Below, piece after piece: positions 32,795 to 41,788 of a stretch of 64,000 nt of DNA; position 1 is the stretch's first letter, and each line of letters begins with the position of its first letter. The position numbers and the translations under genes are program-made. Source of the stretch: Prosthecobacter debontii (GTDB taxonomy: Bacteria > Verrucomicrobiota > Verrucomicrobiia > Verrucomicrobiales > Verrucomicrobiaceae); assembly GCF_900167535.1 (NCBI RefSeq), contig NZ_FUYE01000016.1, positions 62,001 through 126,000 of the forward strand, given 5' to 3'. The notes under the pieces were generated by a model. It searched no databases, had not been told where the DNA came from, and saw nothing but the letters and a program-made list of their open reading frames with translations.

Positions 32795-34791
32795 TAGCGA
32801 TAAACAGTGAGAATGTGAAACAGCACCAGCACCAGGAGGGGCCAAGTGAGTAAGGCATGGACGCAGGTCCAGCCTACCTGGAGCCAACGGGCGGAGACGG
32901 GGGAAAGCCGATGGGCGAGTGCAATCACGGCACCGGAAAGGGCTCCGGTGATGGCCAAGGTCAGCATGTTCATCATGAGCACCTTGTTCAGATTAAAACC
33001 CAGGCGGAAACCGGTATGACTGACCAACACCATGAGTGACAACACCCCCAGGGAGGTGTGGATGATTCTCCATGCACCATAGTCCCCCAGATGCATCAAG
33101 GCGCGGACCCGCTTGCGCAAGGGTAGAAGGAGGGCCAAAACCATCAAGCCTAACAAGGTGTATCCCGTGACTTGCTTCCAGAAACCATCCAGCCAGATCA
33201 GATCGTAACGGAAGCCGGAGACGGTTGGGCTCAGCGGAATGGGGGAGAGCACCGCATGGAGCAGCGGTAGCAGCGTCGCCACGACGCAAGTCCATAACAG
33301 TGGCTTGGCCAGACGCACCGCAGGTGAGGTCGTGCTGCCGCAGAGTTGGGCCAGCAGTGGCCGACAGGAACCGCAGACAGTGCCAGCTCCTGTTTCCGCA
33401 GAGAGGGCCGCAACGGTCTTGCAGCCGGCCGCATAAGCACAGCTCAGTTGGCCACGAGTCACGCCTGTGCATTGGCAGACGGCGGCAGTGGCAGGCCACT
33501 GGGTCACATCCTGGCTGATGGGTTTCCACGGAGAGCCTGTTTTGACAAAGCGGGCTTGTTCCCAGAAGCGTAGCCGTTGCTTCTGCATCACCGCGGTTTG
33601 CAATCTGCCGACATCCTCGGTGCTGCCAAAGAGACTGACTCCACTCACCCGGCCTTCGTGAAGAAGGATCTGTTTCAGCATGCCTTGGTTCTTCCAGGTC
33701 AATAGGTTCCCTTCGGCTCGGATATCGCCGATGGTGACCACGTCCGTTCCGGCCAGTTTAAGCCTAACGGGATATTCAGTGGGCGTGAAGCGAGAATCCC
33801 GTCCCGCCAGCTTTTCAGCCAAGACCCGAGCCATGTCGAAGCCTGGGGCGGCAAATCCATAAAAGACCCCGCGTGGCACGGCGCACTCGCCAATGGCAAA
33901 GATAGCAGGGTCGGAGGTTTCCAGTGTTTCATTGACCAGAATGCCACCTCGGGCACCGGTCTGTAGGCCGCAGGCTTGGGCCAGCTCATCACGAGGCTCC
34001 ACGCCCGCTGCCATGACGATCATATCGGCGGTGAGCGTGCGTTCGTCTCGGAAGTGCAATTGCAGGGAAGCCTCCTCCTGAGTGATGGCGGTGGTAATGC
34101 AGCCGGTCAGTACTTTGAGCCCGCTGGCCTTGACGCGTTGCTCCAGCAATTGGGAGGCTTCAGCATGGAGCTGACGGGTCATCAGGCCATGCGCTGTCTC
34201 CAGCACATGAGTCTGCACGCCAAGATCCAGGAGGGCGCGTCCAGCTTCCAAGCCCAACAGACCCCCACCTAACACTGCCGCAGTCTTTGCCGTTGCGGCC
34301 CGCTGACGGATGGCGGCCAAATCGGCCAAGGTGCGATACACAAAAACATCAGGTAAGTCGGCCCCTGGCACGGACAATCGTCTGGCGGAGGAACCGGTCG
34401 CGAGGATCAAGACATCGTAAGCATGGATGTGTCCTGATCGAGTTGTGACCTGCCGCTGCTCTCGATCAATGTGCGCGGCGGCATCGCCTAAAGTTACCGT
34501 AATGCCGTGCTCCGAATACCAGGAGGCTGGAGCTAACTCAAGGTGAGCTTCTCCGCTACTGCTGAGCCCCTGCGTGAGATGAATGCGGTCGTAGGCAAAA
34601 ATGTTTTCTTCGGCAAGAATGGTTAGACTGAAGCCGTCGTGCCCCAGCTTGACCCACTCCACACAGAAACGGTGACTCACCATTCCGTGACCGATCATCA
34701 GCAGTCTCTGCTTCTTGGAAGACACGACCCCGCCCGCCGCTGCCTGGGAGAGAGGCAGCGCGGGAGCTTCGGCGGGCGGGTGTGTTTTCAT
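32791..34791 (-). CDS. Fusion of NirB-like FAD/NAD(P) reductase, BFD [2Fe-2S] domain and two-haem cytochrome b
   Basis: The 666-residue fusion has residues about 28-420 as a NirB/NasB-type FAD-NAD(P)H oxidoreductase (MIGHGMVSHRF at 32, VLGGGLLGLEAGRAL near 175, FAIGECAVPRG). Residues 438-476 form a BFD-type [2Fe-2S] domain (C439-x-C441 and C473-x2-C476). The remainder is five or so membrane helices. Two helices each carry two histidines spaced 14 apart (H578/H592 and H645/H659), the arrangement that holds two b haems in ferric reductase and NADPH oxidase type proteins. The sirohaem part of NirB is absent. It probably moves electrons from NAD(P)H across the membrane to the multihaem cytochrome encoded next, whose start overlaps its stop. 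Direction and partner are inference. Confidence 0.85.
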   Translation of the reverse strand: MKTHPPAEAPALPLSQAAAGGVVSSKKQRLLMIGHGMVSHRFCVEWVKLGHDGFSLTILAEENIFAYDRIHLTQGLSSSGEAHLELAPASWYSEHGITVTLGDAAAHIDREQRQVTTRSGHIHAYDVLILATGSSARRLSVPGADLPDVFVYRTLADLAAIRQRAATAKTAAVLGGGLLGLEAGRALLDLGVQTHVLETAHGLMTRQLHAEASQLLEQRVKASGLKVLTGCITTAITQEEASLQLHFRDERTLTADMIVMAAGVEPRDELAQACGLQTGARGGILVNETLETSDPAIFAIGECAVPRGVFYGFAAPGFDMARVLAEKLAGRDSRFTPTEYPVRLKLAGTDVVTIGDIRAEGNLLTWKNQGMLKQILLHEGRVSGVSLFGSTEDVGRLQTAVMQKQRLRFWEQARFVKTGSPWKPISQDVTQWPATAAVCQCTGVTRGQLSCAYAAGCKTVAALSAETGAGTVCGSCRPLLAQLCGSTTSPAVRLAKPLLWTCVVATLLPLLHAVLSPIPLSPTVSGFRYDLIWLDGFWKQVTGYTLLGLMVLALLLPLRKRVRALMHLGDYGAWRIIHTSLGVLSLMVLVSHTGFRLGFNLNKVLMMNMLTLAITGALSGAVIALAHRLSPVSARWLQVGWTCVHALLTWPLLVLVLFHILTVYRY

Positions 34792-34830
34792 CGGGTGGTT
34801 TTTTGAGAGACCGGAGGGATGAATTGAGAT

Positions 34831-36213
34831 TTAGAAATCAATCTGAAGCTGCAGGTAGCCGAAGTGAGCGTTGTCACCGGCACCCGTGTCGTTCAGGTAG
34901 TCTCCTGCCATGTAGAGGCTGTAGCCGGTTTGGAGGGCCACATGGGCGTTGAGCTTGTAGATGGCGGTGAAGTCGAACTCTTGACCACGGAAGCTGCTGG
35001 CATCACGCGCGGCGGCATTGACCGGGCGCACGGCAGTGACACCGTTCACACGTCTCCAGGCATCATCGTTGCTGGCATTCCAGTAGAGATGATAGTCCAG
35101 CATGACCTTCAGCTTTGAGGTGGGGCTGAAGCTGATGTTGAGCTGGGGATTGTGAACGTTGACCCAGCCGGAGGTATCCATGTAACCGTAGAACAGGTGG
35201 TTCGTGGGATACAGGTTCTGGAAGGTCTCGATATCTCCATCCGCAGGATCTTGATCACCCGTGGCATAGTTGTATTGCAAGCCGACGCGTGGTTTCCAAG
35301 GATGCTTGAAGTTATACCCGAGACCCCAGTGACCCGCAAAAGCGGTGAGATCTCGTCCGCTGACCTCGCCGGTTTGGAAGGCCATTTCGGTTTCATAATC
35401 CCAGCCACCCAGCTTTTTCGGATCGCCCTTCCACAGGGTTCCGATGGTGTAGAAGCTGGTGTCTCCCAGGCGTGGTCCGAAGGCACCGTTGCCGTCGTCG
35501 CGTTTATGGAGAACGTAGAAGTCGGTGGTGGTATTGATGGGCACCCACTGAGTGCTCAGGTAGAGACCACTGAACATTTCGTTCACAGTGTCATCGTCAT
35601 CGAGGAAGGTGGATTTGTTCCACTCGTGATCTTTGAAAACGACGGGGCTGCCGCTGAAGAGATCCAGAGACCATGAGGAGGCTGCATAGCGCAGTTTCAG
35701 AGCATCGAAGGCTCGTGCGCTGTTTAGCCACTCGAGAGGTCCGATCAGGCGCTGATCCCCGTAAGCGAGAAACTGGCGACCAGCGGTGACACTGACGCCT
35801 TTTTTCAAGTCTCCCGCTTGGACATAGGCCTTCAATATATCGAAGGTATCATCACCCTCCGCGCCAAAAGTTCCCATCTCATTCGGACGGCTGCCGCCGA
35901 TCTCGCGCAGGTCTTGACCCTGGACATACAGCTTCAGCCAAGGGGCGACACTGTAGCCGATGCCTAACCTGAAACGTTGGAGCAGCCAGGAAGCGTCTTG
36001 AGGGCCGTTGACGGCGGAGTTGAAGTCGAAGTTGTTTTCACGGATCTCTGCGCGCATCTTCTCCTGAATGTCCACAGTCAGCTTGCCGTCAAAGAAGGTG
36101 ATCGGAGCGTAACCGGGAGGGGGAGGCGGCGCGGGAGGTGCCGGTGGAGTTGCAGTGGGGGTTCCCGCATGGGCGAGGGAGGCCGATGCGAGCAGGAGTG
36201 CTAGCCTTTTCAT
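34831..36213 (-). CDS. Alginate-export-family outer membrane porin
   Basis: The 460-residue protein has a signal peptide (MKRLALLLASASLAHA) followed by a Pro/Ala-rich linker and a long series of amphipathic strands with aromatic ends, closing with YLQLQIDF, a C-terminal Phe of the outer-membrane beta-barrel type. Segments such as RFRLGIGYSVAPWLKLYVQGQD and AGRQFLAYGDQRLIGPLEW are typical of the AlgE/alginate export porin family. In this operon it is more likely a nitrate/nitrite entry porin than an alginate exporter; this is context inference. The start at 36213 is chosen for the signal peptide. Confidence 0.82.
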   Translation of the reverse strand: MKRLALLLASASLAHAGTPTATPPAPPAPPPPPGYAPITFFDGKLTVDIQEKMRAEIRENNFDFNSAVNGPQDASWLLQRFRLGIGYSVAPWLKLYVQGQDLREIGGSRPNEMGTFGAEGDDTFDILKAYVQAGDLKKGVSVTAGRQFLAYGDQRLIGPLEWLNSARAFDALKLRYAASSWSLDLFSGSPVVFKDHEWNKSTFLDDDDTVNEMFSGLYLSTQWVPINTTTDFYVLHKRDDGNGAFGPRLGDTSFYTIGTLWKGDPKKLGGWDYETEMAFQTGEVSGRDLTAFAGHWGLGYNFKHPWKPRVGLQYNYATGDQDPADGDIETFQNLYPTNHLFYGYMDTSGWVNVHNPQLNISFSPTSKLKVMLDYHLYWNASNDDAWRRVNGVTAVRPVNAAARDASSFRGQEFDFTAIYKLNAHVALQTGYSLYMAGDYLNDTGAGDNAHFGYLQLQIDF

Positions 36214-36254
36214 TGATGGGTGGGGGTGTGTGTTGGGTGTTGCATGTATCGGGG

Positions 36255-38039
36255 CTAAGCGGCGGCTTGCAGGGAAAGGGATGCGGCGCGACGCAAGAGA
36301 GTGGCGTCGGCACGGCGGTGATGGGTGGTGACTCCACGCAGGTGGGCCCGCTCTTCCAGGAAGGAGAGCAGGTGCTCGCGGTAGTGATGCCACTCGGGCT
36401 GCTCCATGAGCAGCTTGCGGTGACGCGGGCGTGGTAGATCAATGTGGAGGATCTCGGCGGCGGTGGCGGCTGGGCCATCACTCATCATCACGACTTGATC
36501 GGAGAGGTAGATGGCTTCATCCACATCATGAGTGACCATGATCGCGGTGGTGCCAGTGCGCTCACGCAGATTCAGCAAGACATCCTGGAGTTCGAGTTTG
36601 GTCAGCTTATCCAGCATGCCAAACGGCTCGTCGAGCAGCAGCACCTTCGGTTGGAGCGCAAAAGCTCGGGCTAGACCGACACGCTGGCGCATGCCTTGAG
36701 AGAGTGCGCCGGGCTTTTTATCAAAGCTGCCCCCTAAACCTAAGGTTTCGAGGTAATGAGCGGCGATGTCCTTCTGCTCCGTCTTGCTGAGCTGATAAAA
36801 CACCTGGCGGACGCCGAGCATGACGTTCTCCAGTGCGCTCATCCATGGCAGTAGGTTGGGGCTCTGGAAGACCATGCCGCGATCAGGTCCAGCCCCATCG
36901 ATTTCGCGTCCATCCACAATGATGCCGCCATGAGTGATGCTGCTCAGGCCGGCCACCATGCCGAGAACGGTGCTTTTGCCGCAACCGCTGTGGCCGATGA
37001 TCGAGACCAATTCACCGCGCTGAATATTGAGGTTGAAATCACGGACGATCACAGCCTCGCCACGCGGAGTCGGGTAACTTTTCGCCAATTGAGAGATGCT
37101 TACAAAGCCATGTCCTGAGCCATGGGGAGCCGTTTGATCCTTAGCTTTAACAGGCTGAATGGCGCTGTGAGCGGGAGCCCAGCGAAAGGTAAAGGTCGGC
37201 CGTGAGCTGCGGATATCCACCGGTGTGGCTTCGGGTAGAGCACGGATGCTGCTGCTCTCGGCTTGGTCATCCCGCTGCGCGATGAGGAAGTCGAGAAGGC
37301 GGGTGCGTGAGGCGAGAATCTTCGGATCTGCCAGCAGCGTCGCCCGGTCCCGTGGATGTGCTTTATCGATCATCTCTACGGCACCGAGGGTGGCAGCAGG
37401 TCCCATGGTCAGCGGGATCACCTTGTCTGCCATGTACAGCGCCTCATCGACATCATTGGTGATGAGGAGGATGGTCTGTCCGGTGCGCTTTTTTAGCTCC
37501 AGGATCTGATCCTGTAACTCGGATCTCGTCAGGGCATCGAGAGCGCTCAGGGGCTCATCCAGTAGAAGCACTCTTGGCGCAAAAGATAACGCACGGGCGA
37601 CCGAGACACGCTGCCGCATGCCTCCGGAGAGCTCACGCGGCAGCTTGCGGGTGGCGGGTGTGAGTTTCACCTGATCCACCGCATCGGCAACTCGAGTGCT
37701 GCGTTGCTCGGCCGTCTCGCTTTGACACACTTGATCGACCGCTAGAGCCACATTTCCCTGCACGCTCAACCAAGGAAGCAGTGCGTAGGTTTGAAAGACC
37801 AAACCACGCTCTGGACCTGGTCCTGTCACAGGCTTGCCATCAAAGAGCACCTGCCCCTGATCCGGCTTTACCAGACCAGCGATTAGGTTCACCAAAGTGG
37901 TCTTCCCACTGCCGGAATAACCAACGATGGCGACGAGTTCTCCTTCCTCAATGGAGAGATTGAGATCTCGAAGAACTTCGGTCCTCTGGCCGCTGCTGCC
38001 AAAGCCGACGTTGACGTGTTTAATTTCGATCAGAGACAT
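36255..38039 (-). CDS. Nitrate ABC transporter, fused NrtC-NrtD ATPase
   Basis: The 594-residue protein contains two complete ABC ATPase modules. The first has GYSGSGKTTLVN, signature LSGGMRQRVSVARAL and LLLDEPLSALD; the second has GHSGCGKSTVLG, signature LSQGMRQRVGLARAF and LLLDEPFGMLD. In cyanobacteria NrtC and NrtD are separate and NrtC carries an extra NrtA-like C-terminal sensor. Here the two ATPases are joined by a linker and no NrtA-like domain is present. It powers uptake with the permease encoded 11 bp upstream. The start at 38039 (MSLIEIKHVNVGFG) is clear; the longer frame to 38195 covers the permease gene. Confidence 0.9.
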   Translation of the reverse strand: MSLIEIKHVNVGFGSSGQRTEVLRDLNLSIEEGELVAIVGYSGSGKTTLVNLIAGLVKPDQGQVLFDGKPVTGPGPERGLVFQTYALLPWLSVQGNVALAVDQVCQSETAEQRSTRVADAVDQVKLTPATRKLPRELSGGMRQRVSVARALSFAPRVLLLDEPLSALDALTRSELQDQILELKKRTGQTILLITNDVDEALYMADKVIPLTMGPAATLGAVEMIDKAHPRDRATLLADPKILASRTRLLDFLIAQRDDQAESSSIRALPEATPVDIRSSRPTFTFRWAPAHSAIQPVKAKDQTAPHGSGHGFVSISQLAKSYPTPRGEAVIVRDFNLNIQRGELVSIIGHSGCGKSTVLGMVAGLSSITHGGIIVDGREIDGAGPDRGMVFQSPNLLPWMSALENVMLGVRQVFYQLSKTEQKDIAAHYLETLGLGGSFDKKPGALSQGMRQRVGLARAFALQPKVLLLDEPFGMLDKLTKLELQDVLLNLRERTGTTAIMVTHDVDEAIYLSDQVVMMSDGPAATAAEILHIDLPRPRHRKLLMEQPEWHHYREHLLSFLEERAHLRGVTTHHRRADATLLRRAASLSLQAAA

Positions 38040-38050
38040 GGTCGGTAGGA

Positions 38051-39190
38051 TCAGAGGGTCTGACTTTCGAAGGTGACTAGGCGCTGGAGAGCGAGCATGA
38101 AGCGGTCGAGAATGAAGCCGATGAAACCGATGGCGAAGACGGCCACGACGATCTGGGCCATGCTTTCGGTCGATCCATTTTGGAATGTGTCCCACACGAA
38201 CTTCCCGAGTCCGGGGTTCTGGGCGAGCATGTCAGCGGCGATGAGCACCATCCAGCCCACGCCGATCGAAAGCCGCATTCCCGTGAAGATCAGGGGTAGG
38301 GCTGCGGGAAGGATGATCTTCCATATCCGCTGCCATGCATTCAGCTTCAGCACGCGTGCCACGTTCAGATAATCTTTATCCACACCTGCCACACCGACGG
38401 CTGTATTGATCAACGTGGGCCACAGGGAGCAGAGGGTGACGGTGCCTGCGGAGATGAGCAAGGCACGCGAGATATTACTGCCATCGGCAGGGCTGTAGAG
38501 TGCCGTAACAAAAACGAACACGATGGGTAGCCAAGCGAGGGGGGACACGGGCTTGAAGATCTGAATCAACGGATTCATGGCGAGGTTAAAGCGCGGACTC
38601 AAACCGCATAGAAAGCCGAGCGGCACGGCGATGAGCGTGGCTGCACCGATGCCGATTCCTACCGTGATGAGGCTGGTGATAATCTGCGTGCCAAAGGTGG
38701 GCGGACCTGCGTAGCGTTTGCTACGGTAGTTCTCCGCTTTTTCACGGTACTGAGAGGCCGAAGAATTTTTTCCTGCGGCTTCGGCATCGCGGGCTTTCGT
38801 TTCCCACTTCTGCGCGATGGCTTCCATGCTGGCTTTGAACTCGGTTTTCTTCACCGCTTCATTGCGGGCGAATTCGCGCATACCTTGCCAGGCGCTCCAC
38901 GTTTCTGCGGGGCTAGGGATACGCTGGCTATCGGTGTGAACGGTGTGCGAGCACAAGGTCCAAAAGCCCATAAACAGAGCGATGACCACCCCCGGCAGGA
39001 CGGTATTCATGACGATCTGCTGCCACTGAGAGCGCACATCATGCCCGGCAATGAGGCGGATAATGGGGCTGAAGTAGCCTAGACCCAGCTTTTCAAGCAG
39101 GGCAGCACTGGCGAGCATTTTTAGAGGCTCCCGTTTGGCCTTCGAGGGCTCGGGCGGGGATGTGGACGATTCACAGGTGATGGTATTCAT
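38051..39190 (-). CDS. nrtB: Nitrate ABC transporter permease
   Basis: The 379-residue inner membrane permease of the NrtB/SsuC/TauC type has hydrophobic helices near residues 50-70, 160-185, 205-235, 240-260, 305-330 and 345-370. The ABC coupling loop fits LNVARVLKLNAWQRIWKIILPAALP. Between the first and second helices is a charged insert of about 75 residues (MEAIAQKWETKARDAEAAG) that is longer than in typical NrtB. The ATPase gene follows after 11 bp and the binding-protein gene precedes by 31 bp. The start at 39190 (MNTITCESS) is chosen over the longer frame. Confidence 0.88.
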   Translation of the reverse strand: MNTITCESSTSPPEPSKAKREPLKMLASAALLEKLGLGYFSPIIRLIAGHDVRSQWQQIVMNTVLPGVVIALFMGFWTLCSHTVHTDSQRIPSPAETWSAWQGMREFARNEAVKKTEFKASMEAIAQKWETKARDAEAAGKNSSASQYREKAENYRSKRYAGPPTFGTQIITSLITVGIGIGAATLIAVPLGFLCGLSPRFNLAMNPLIQIFKPVSPLAWLPIVFVFVTALYSPADGSNISRALLISAGTVTLCSLWPTLINTAVGVAGVDKDYLNVARVLKLNAWQRIWKIILPAALPLIFTGMRLSIGVGWMVLIAADMLAQNPGLGKFVWDTFQNGSTESMAQIVVAVFAIGFIGFILDRFMLALQRLVTFESQTL

Positions 39191-39221
39191 GGCGGCGGCG
39201 GCTTTCAGGGACAGGGGGAGA

Positions 39222-40577
39222 TCACTTGAGTCCGATCTCGAAGGACTTAAGATAGTCATTGGGTTTGTGCCCATCGTAGGTCTTGCCATCGATGAACTCC
39301 GAGGTGGCCGGGCGGTAGCCATCTGTGCCGAGAGGGAAATCTGCTTCGGTGAAAAAACCTTCCTTGATCAGTAGCTTGGCGGCCTGCTCATACAAATCGG
39401 CTCGATAGACAGACTTTGCGGTTTCGGCATACCACGCGTCTGGCTTCTGTTCTTTCACTTGGCCCCAGCGCACCATCTGGGTCAGATACCAGACACAGTC
39501 ACTCAGCCAGGGATAGGAGGCATGATGTTTGAAGAAGACATTGAAGTCAGGGGCAGGCCGCTTGTCTCCAGGCTCATATTCAAAGGTGCCAGTCATACTG
39601 TTGGCAATGACAGCTTCATCGGCGCCGACGTAGTTAGGGGCGCTCAGAATTTTGACGGCCTCTTTACGGTTCTCCGCATTGGCATCCAGCCATGCACAGG
39701 CACGAATGATTGCCTTGGTCAGTGCTAACGTGGTGTTCGGATTGGTTTCGGCAAAAGCCTTGGTGATGCCGAAGACCTTCTCTGGATTGTAGGCCCAGAT
39801 TTCGTGGTCTGTGATCACTGGGACACCGATTTTTTTGAAAACGGCTTGCTGGTTCCAAGGTTCACCGACGCAGTAACCGACAATGGTGCCCGCTTCCAGA
39901 GTGGAAGGCATTTGCGGCGGCGGCGTGACGGAGATGACGAGGTCGCCATTGAGCACTCCAGGGATGTTTTCTTCGCCGGATTTCGGATCGAAGTAGTAGC
40001 CAGGACTGATCCCTCCAGCGGCTAACCAATAACGCAACTCATAGTTATGTGTGGAAACCGGGAAGACCATGCCGAACTGCAAGGGCTTGCCAGCGGATTT
40101 GGCTTCCATCACGATCGGCTTGAAAGAGTCCGCTTTGATCGGGTGTTCGGGTTTACCATCGCTACCCAGGGGGATGGCTTTTTTCATTTGCGCCCATACC
40201 GCATTGGATACCGTGATGGCGTTGCCATTGTAATCCAGGCTGACAGGAGTAATCACCTCGGCTTTCGTGCCAAAACCCACCGTGGCGCCAATGGGTTGTC
40301 CCGCCAGCATATGGGCACCGTCCAGCTCGCCAGAAATCACCCGGTCGAGCAGGACTTTCCAGTTCGCCTGGGCTTCGACTTCGACAATCAGGCCCTCGTC
40401 TTCAAAAAAACCTTTTTCCTTGGCAATGACGAGGGGTGCACAGTCGGTGAGTTTGATGAAGCCGAGGCGGAGTTGATCTTTCTCCACATCGAGCAGTTCG
40501 GTTTCTGCGCCGAAGGCGGAGAGGCTGAGGAGGGCCAAAAGGCCGGGTACAGTCAGGTAGGTCTGGGGTTTGCGCAT
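39222..40577 (-). CDS. nrtA: Nitrate-binding protein, exported
   Basis: The 451-residue substrate-binding protein has a signal peptide ([14 protein letters not shown]). Motifs of the NrtA/CmpA family are present: [54 protein letters not shown] and [12 protein letters not shown], which line the nitrate pocket. It should capture nitrate in the periplasm and hand it to NrtB. It is paralogous to the unexported protein encoded 17 bp upstream. The start at 40577 (MRKPQTYLT) is chosen to include the signal peptide. Confidence 0.92.
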   Translation of the reverse strand: MRKPQTYLTVPGLLALLSLSAFGAETELLDVEKDQLRLGFIKLTDCAPLVIAKEKGFFEDEGLIVEVEAQANWKVLLDRVISGELDGAHMLAGQPIGATVGFGTKAEVITPVSLDYNGNAITVSNAVWAQMKKAIPLGSDGKPEHPIKADSFKPIVMEAKSAGKPLQFGMVFPVSTHNYELRYWLAAGGISPGYYFDPKSGEENIPGVLNGDLVISVTPPPQMPSTLEAGTIVGYCVGEPWNQQAVFKKIGVPVITDHEIWAYNPEKVFGITKAFAETNPNTTLALTKAIIRACAWLDANAENRKEAVKILSAPNYVGADEAVIANSMTGTFEYEPGDKRPAPDFNVFFKHHASYPWLSDCVWYLTQMVRWGQVKEQKPDAWYAETAKSVYRADLYEQAAKLLIKEGFFTEADFPLGTDGYRPATSEFIDGKTYDGHKPNDYLKSFEIGLK

Positions 40578-40594
40578 GATGATTTGGCAATGGG

Positions 40595-41692
40595 TTAGGC
40601 TGATAGGGAAGGGGATGTTTTCTTGGTCTTGGACGCGGCGGTGGCGGCGGGCGGTAAGAGGTGATCCGCGCTCCAGCATTCACGCAGAGCCTCGGAAGCT
40701 TCGGCTCTTTGAGTCGCCAGGATGAGGCCGTGCTGGACGAACTGATTCAGCAGCCACATGCCCCGCTCATTCAGAGGTTCATTGGCCTCACGGCGGTGAA
40801 AGATGTGGAAGGCGGAGGCGTCCATGCTTTGGCCGGTGCCGAGGTCGAGAGGACCAATGAGGGACTTTTTCAAAATCGCTTCGCCATTGAGGAAGTAACC
40901 GCTGGCTGCCAGGATGCGGACGACCTCGGGGCGATTCTCTAAGACATCGCAAAAAGCGCAGGCCTCTCGCAGGGCGGCTGTGATGGCTTGGGCTTGGTCC
41001 AGATGACTGCTGATGAAACTCTCATTCATCAGCAACACTTTCTCAGGGTGATTGGGGGCCAATTGCTCGCTGGTGGCGACGATCCAACCAACGGCTTTAT
41101 CCACGGCCACAGAGTTCCAAGGTTCTCCCACGCAGTAGCCATCGATCAGCCCGGCGGCCATGTTGGCGGCCATCTGAGTGGGGGGCAATGCGACGATGCG
41201 GACGTCTTGATCGGGATTGATACCACCCGAGATCAGCCACTGGCGCAGCAGGAAGTGGTGCGCTGCATAGCGGGAGACCATGCCGAAGGTGAGCCGCCGA
41301 GATGTGGTGCTGCGGATCAGTTTCTTTAGGCTGGCGGCATCCCGGACCCCGCGATTCCACAAGTCCCGGCTGAGGGTGATGGCATCTCCATGGAGATTGA
41401 AAACGAACGGAGCCACGACGCGAGAAGGTGGTGTGCTCAGACCTAACCGCATGGCTAGCGCGAGACCCGCGATGGCATGCGCAGCATCCACCTGGCCGTA
41501 GAGGAGCTTTTCCCGGATGGTGGCCCAGCCGACCTCGCAGCTCAGCTCCACCTGCACACCGTGCTTCCGAAAGAGATCTTGCTCTTTCGCCACCAGCAGA
41601 GGGGCACAGTCTGCCAGCGGGATAAACCCGATGCGGACTGGCTGAATGACCCCGGAGAGAGAGGGGCCTGAAACAAGGGCGGCTTTTGGCAT
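40595..41692 (-). CDS. NasS-like cytoplasmic nitrate-binding sensor
   Basis: The 365-residue protein is homologous to NrtA ([72 protein letters not shown]) but without a signal peptide, so it is cytoplasmic. A strong Shine-Dalgarno sequence (AAAGGAGGGCG) precedes the ATG at 41692, which fixes the start; the longer frame to 41788 overlaps the operator and the divergent gene. In NasS-NasT systems NasS binds nitrate and releases the RNA-binding antiterminator NasT. NasT is not in this window, so either it is elsewhere or NasS-like protein works with the divergent LysR regulator. It is the first gene of the 13-gene nitrate run. Confidence 0.82.
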   Translation of the reverse strand: MPKAALVSGPSLSGVIQPVRIGFIPLADCAPLLVAKEQDLFRKHGVQVELSCEVGWATIREKLLYGQVDAAHAIAGLALAMRLGLSTPPSRVVAPFVFNLHGDAITLSRDLWNRGVRDAASLKKLIRSTTSRRLTFGMVSRYAAHHFLLRQWLISGGINPDQDVRIVALPPTQMAANMAAGLIDGYCVGEPWNSVAVDKAVGWIVATSEQLAPNHPEKVLLMNESFISSHLDQAQAITAALREACAFCDVLENRPEVVRILAASGYFLNGEAILKKSLIGPLDLGTGQSMDASAFHIFHRREANEPLNERGMWLLNQFVQHGLILATQRAEASEALRECWSADHLLPPAATAASKTKKTSPSLSA

Positions 41693-41773
41693 AACGCCCT
41701 CCTTTATCAGCAGCGGTGGTGCCACCGTGCCAAACTCATGCAGAAACAACGCGCAATCTTTTTCACATGGTGT

Positions 41774-41788
41774 ATGAATGATATTCAT
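41774..41788. promoter_or_regulatory. Palindromic LysR-type operator candidate
   Basis: ATGAAT-GAT-ATTCAT is a perfect 6-bp inverted repeat with a 3-nt centre and fits the T-N11-A pattern of LysR binding boxes. It overlaps the start codon(s) of the lysR gene (41778 and 41787) and lies in the 85-bp divergent region in front of the nitrate operon. It is a good candidate for autoregulation and operon control. Binding is inferred. Confidence 0.5.

Noticed and set aside
41693-41777. NasT-type RNA antiterminator leader
   Set aside because: The leader before the NasS-like start is too short and shows no paired hexaloop hairpins plus terminator.
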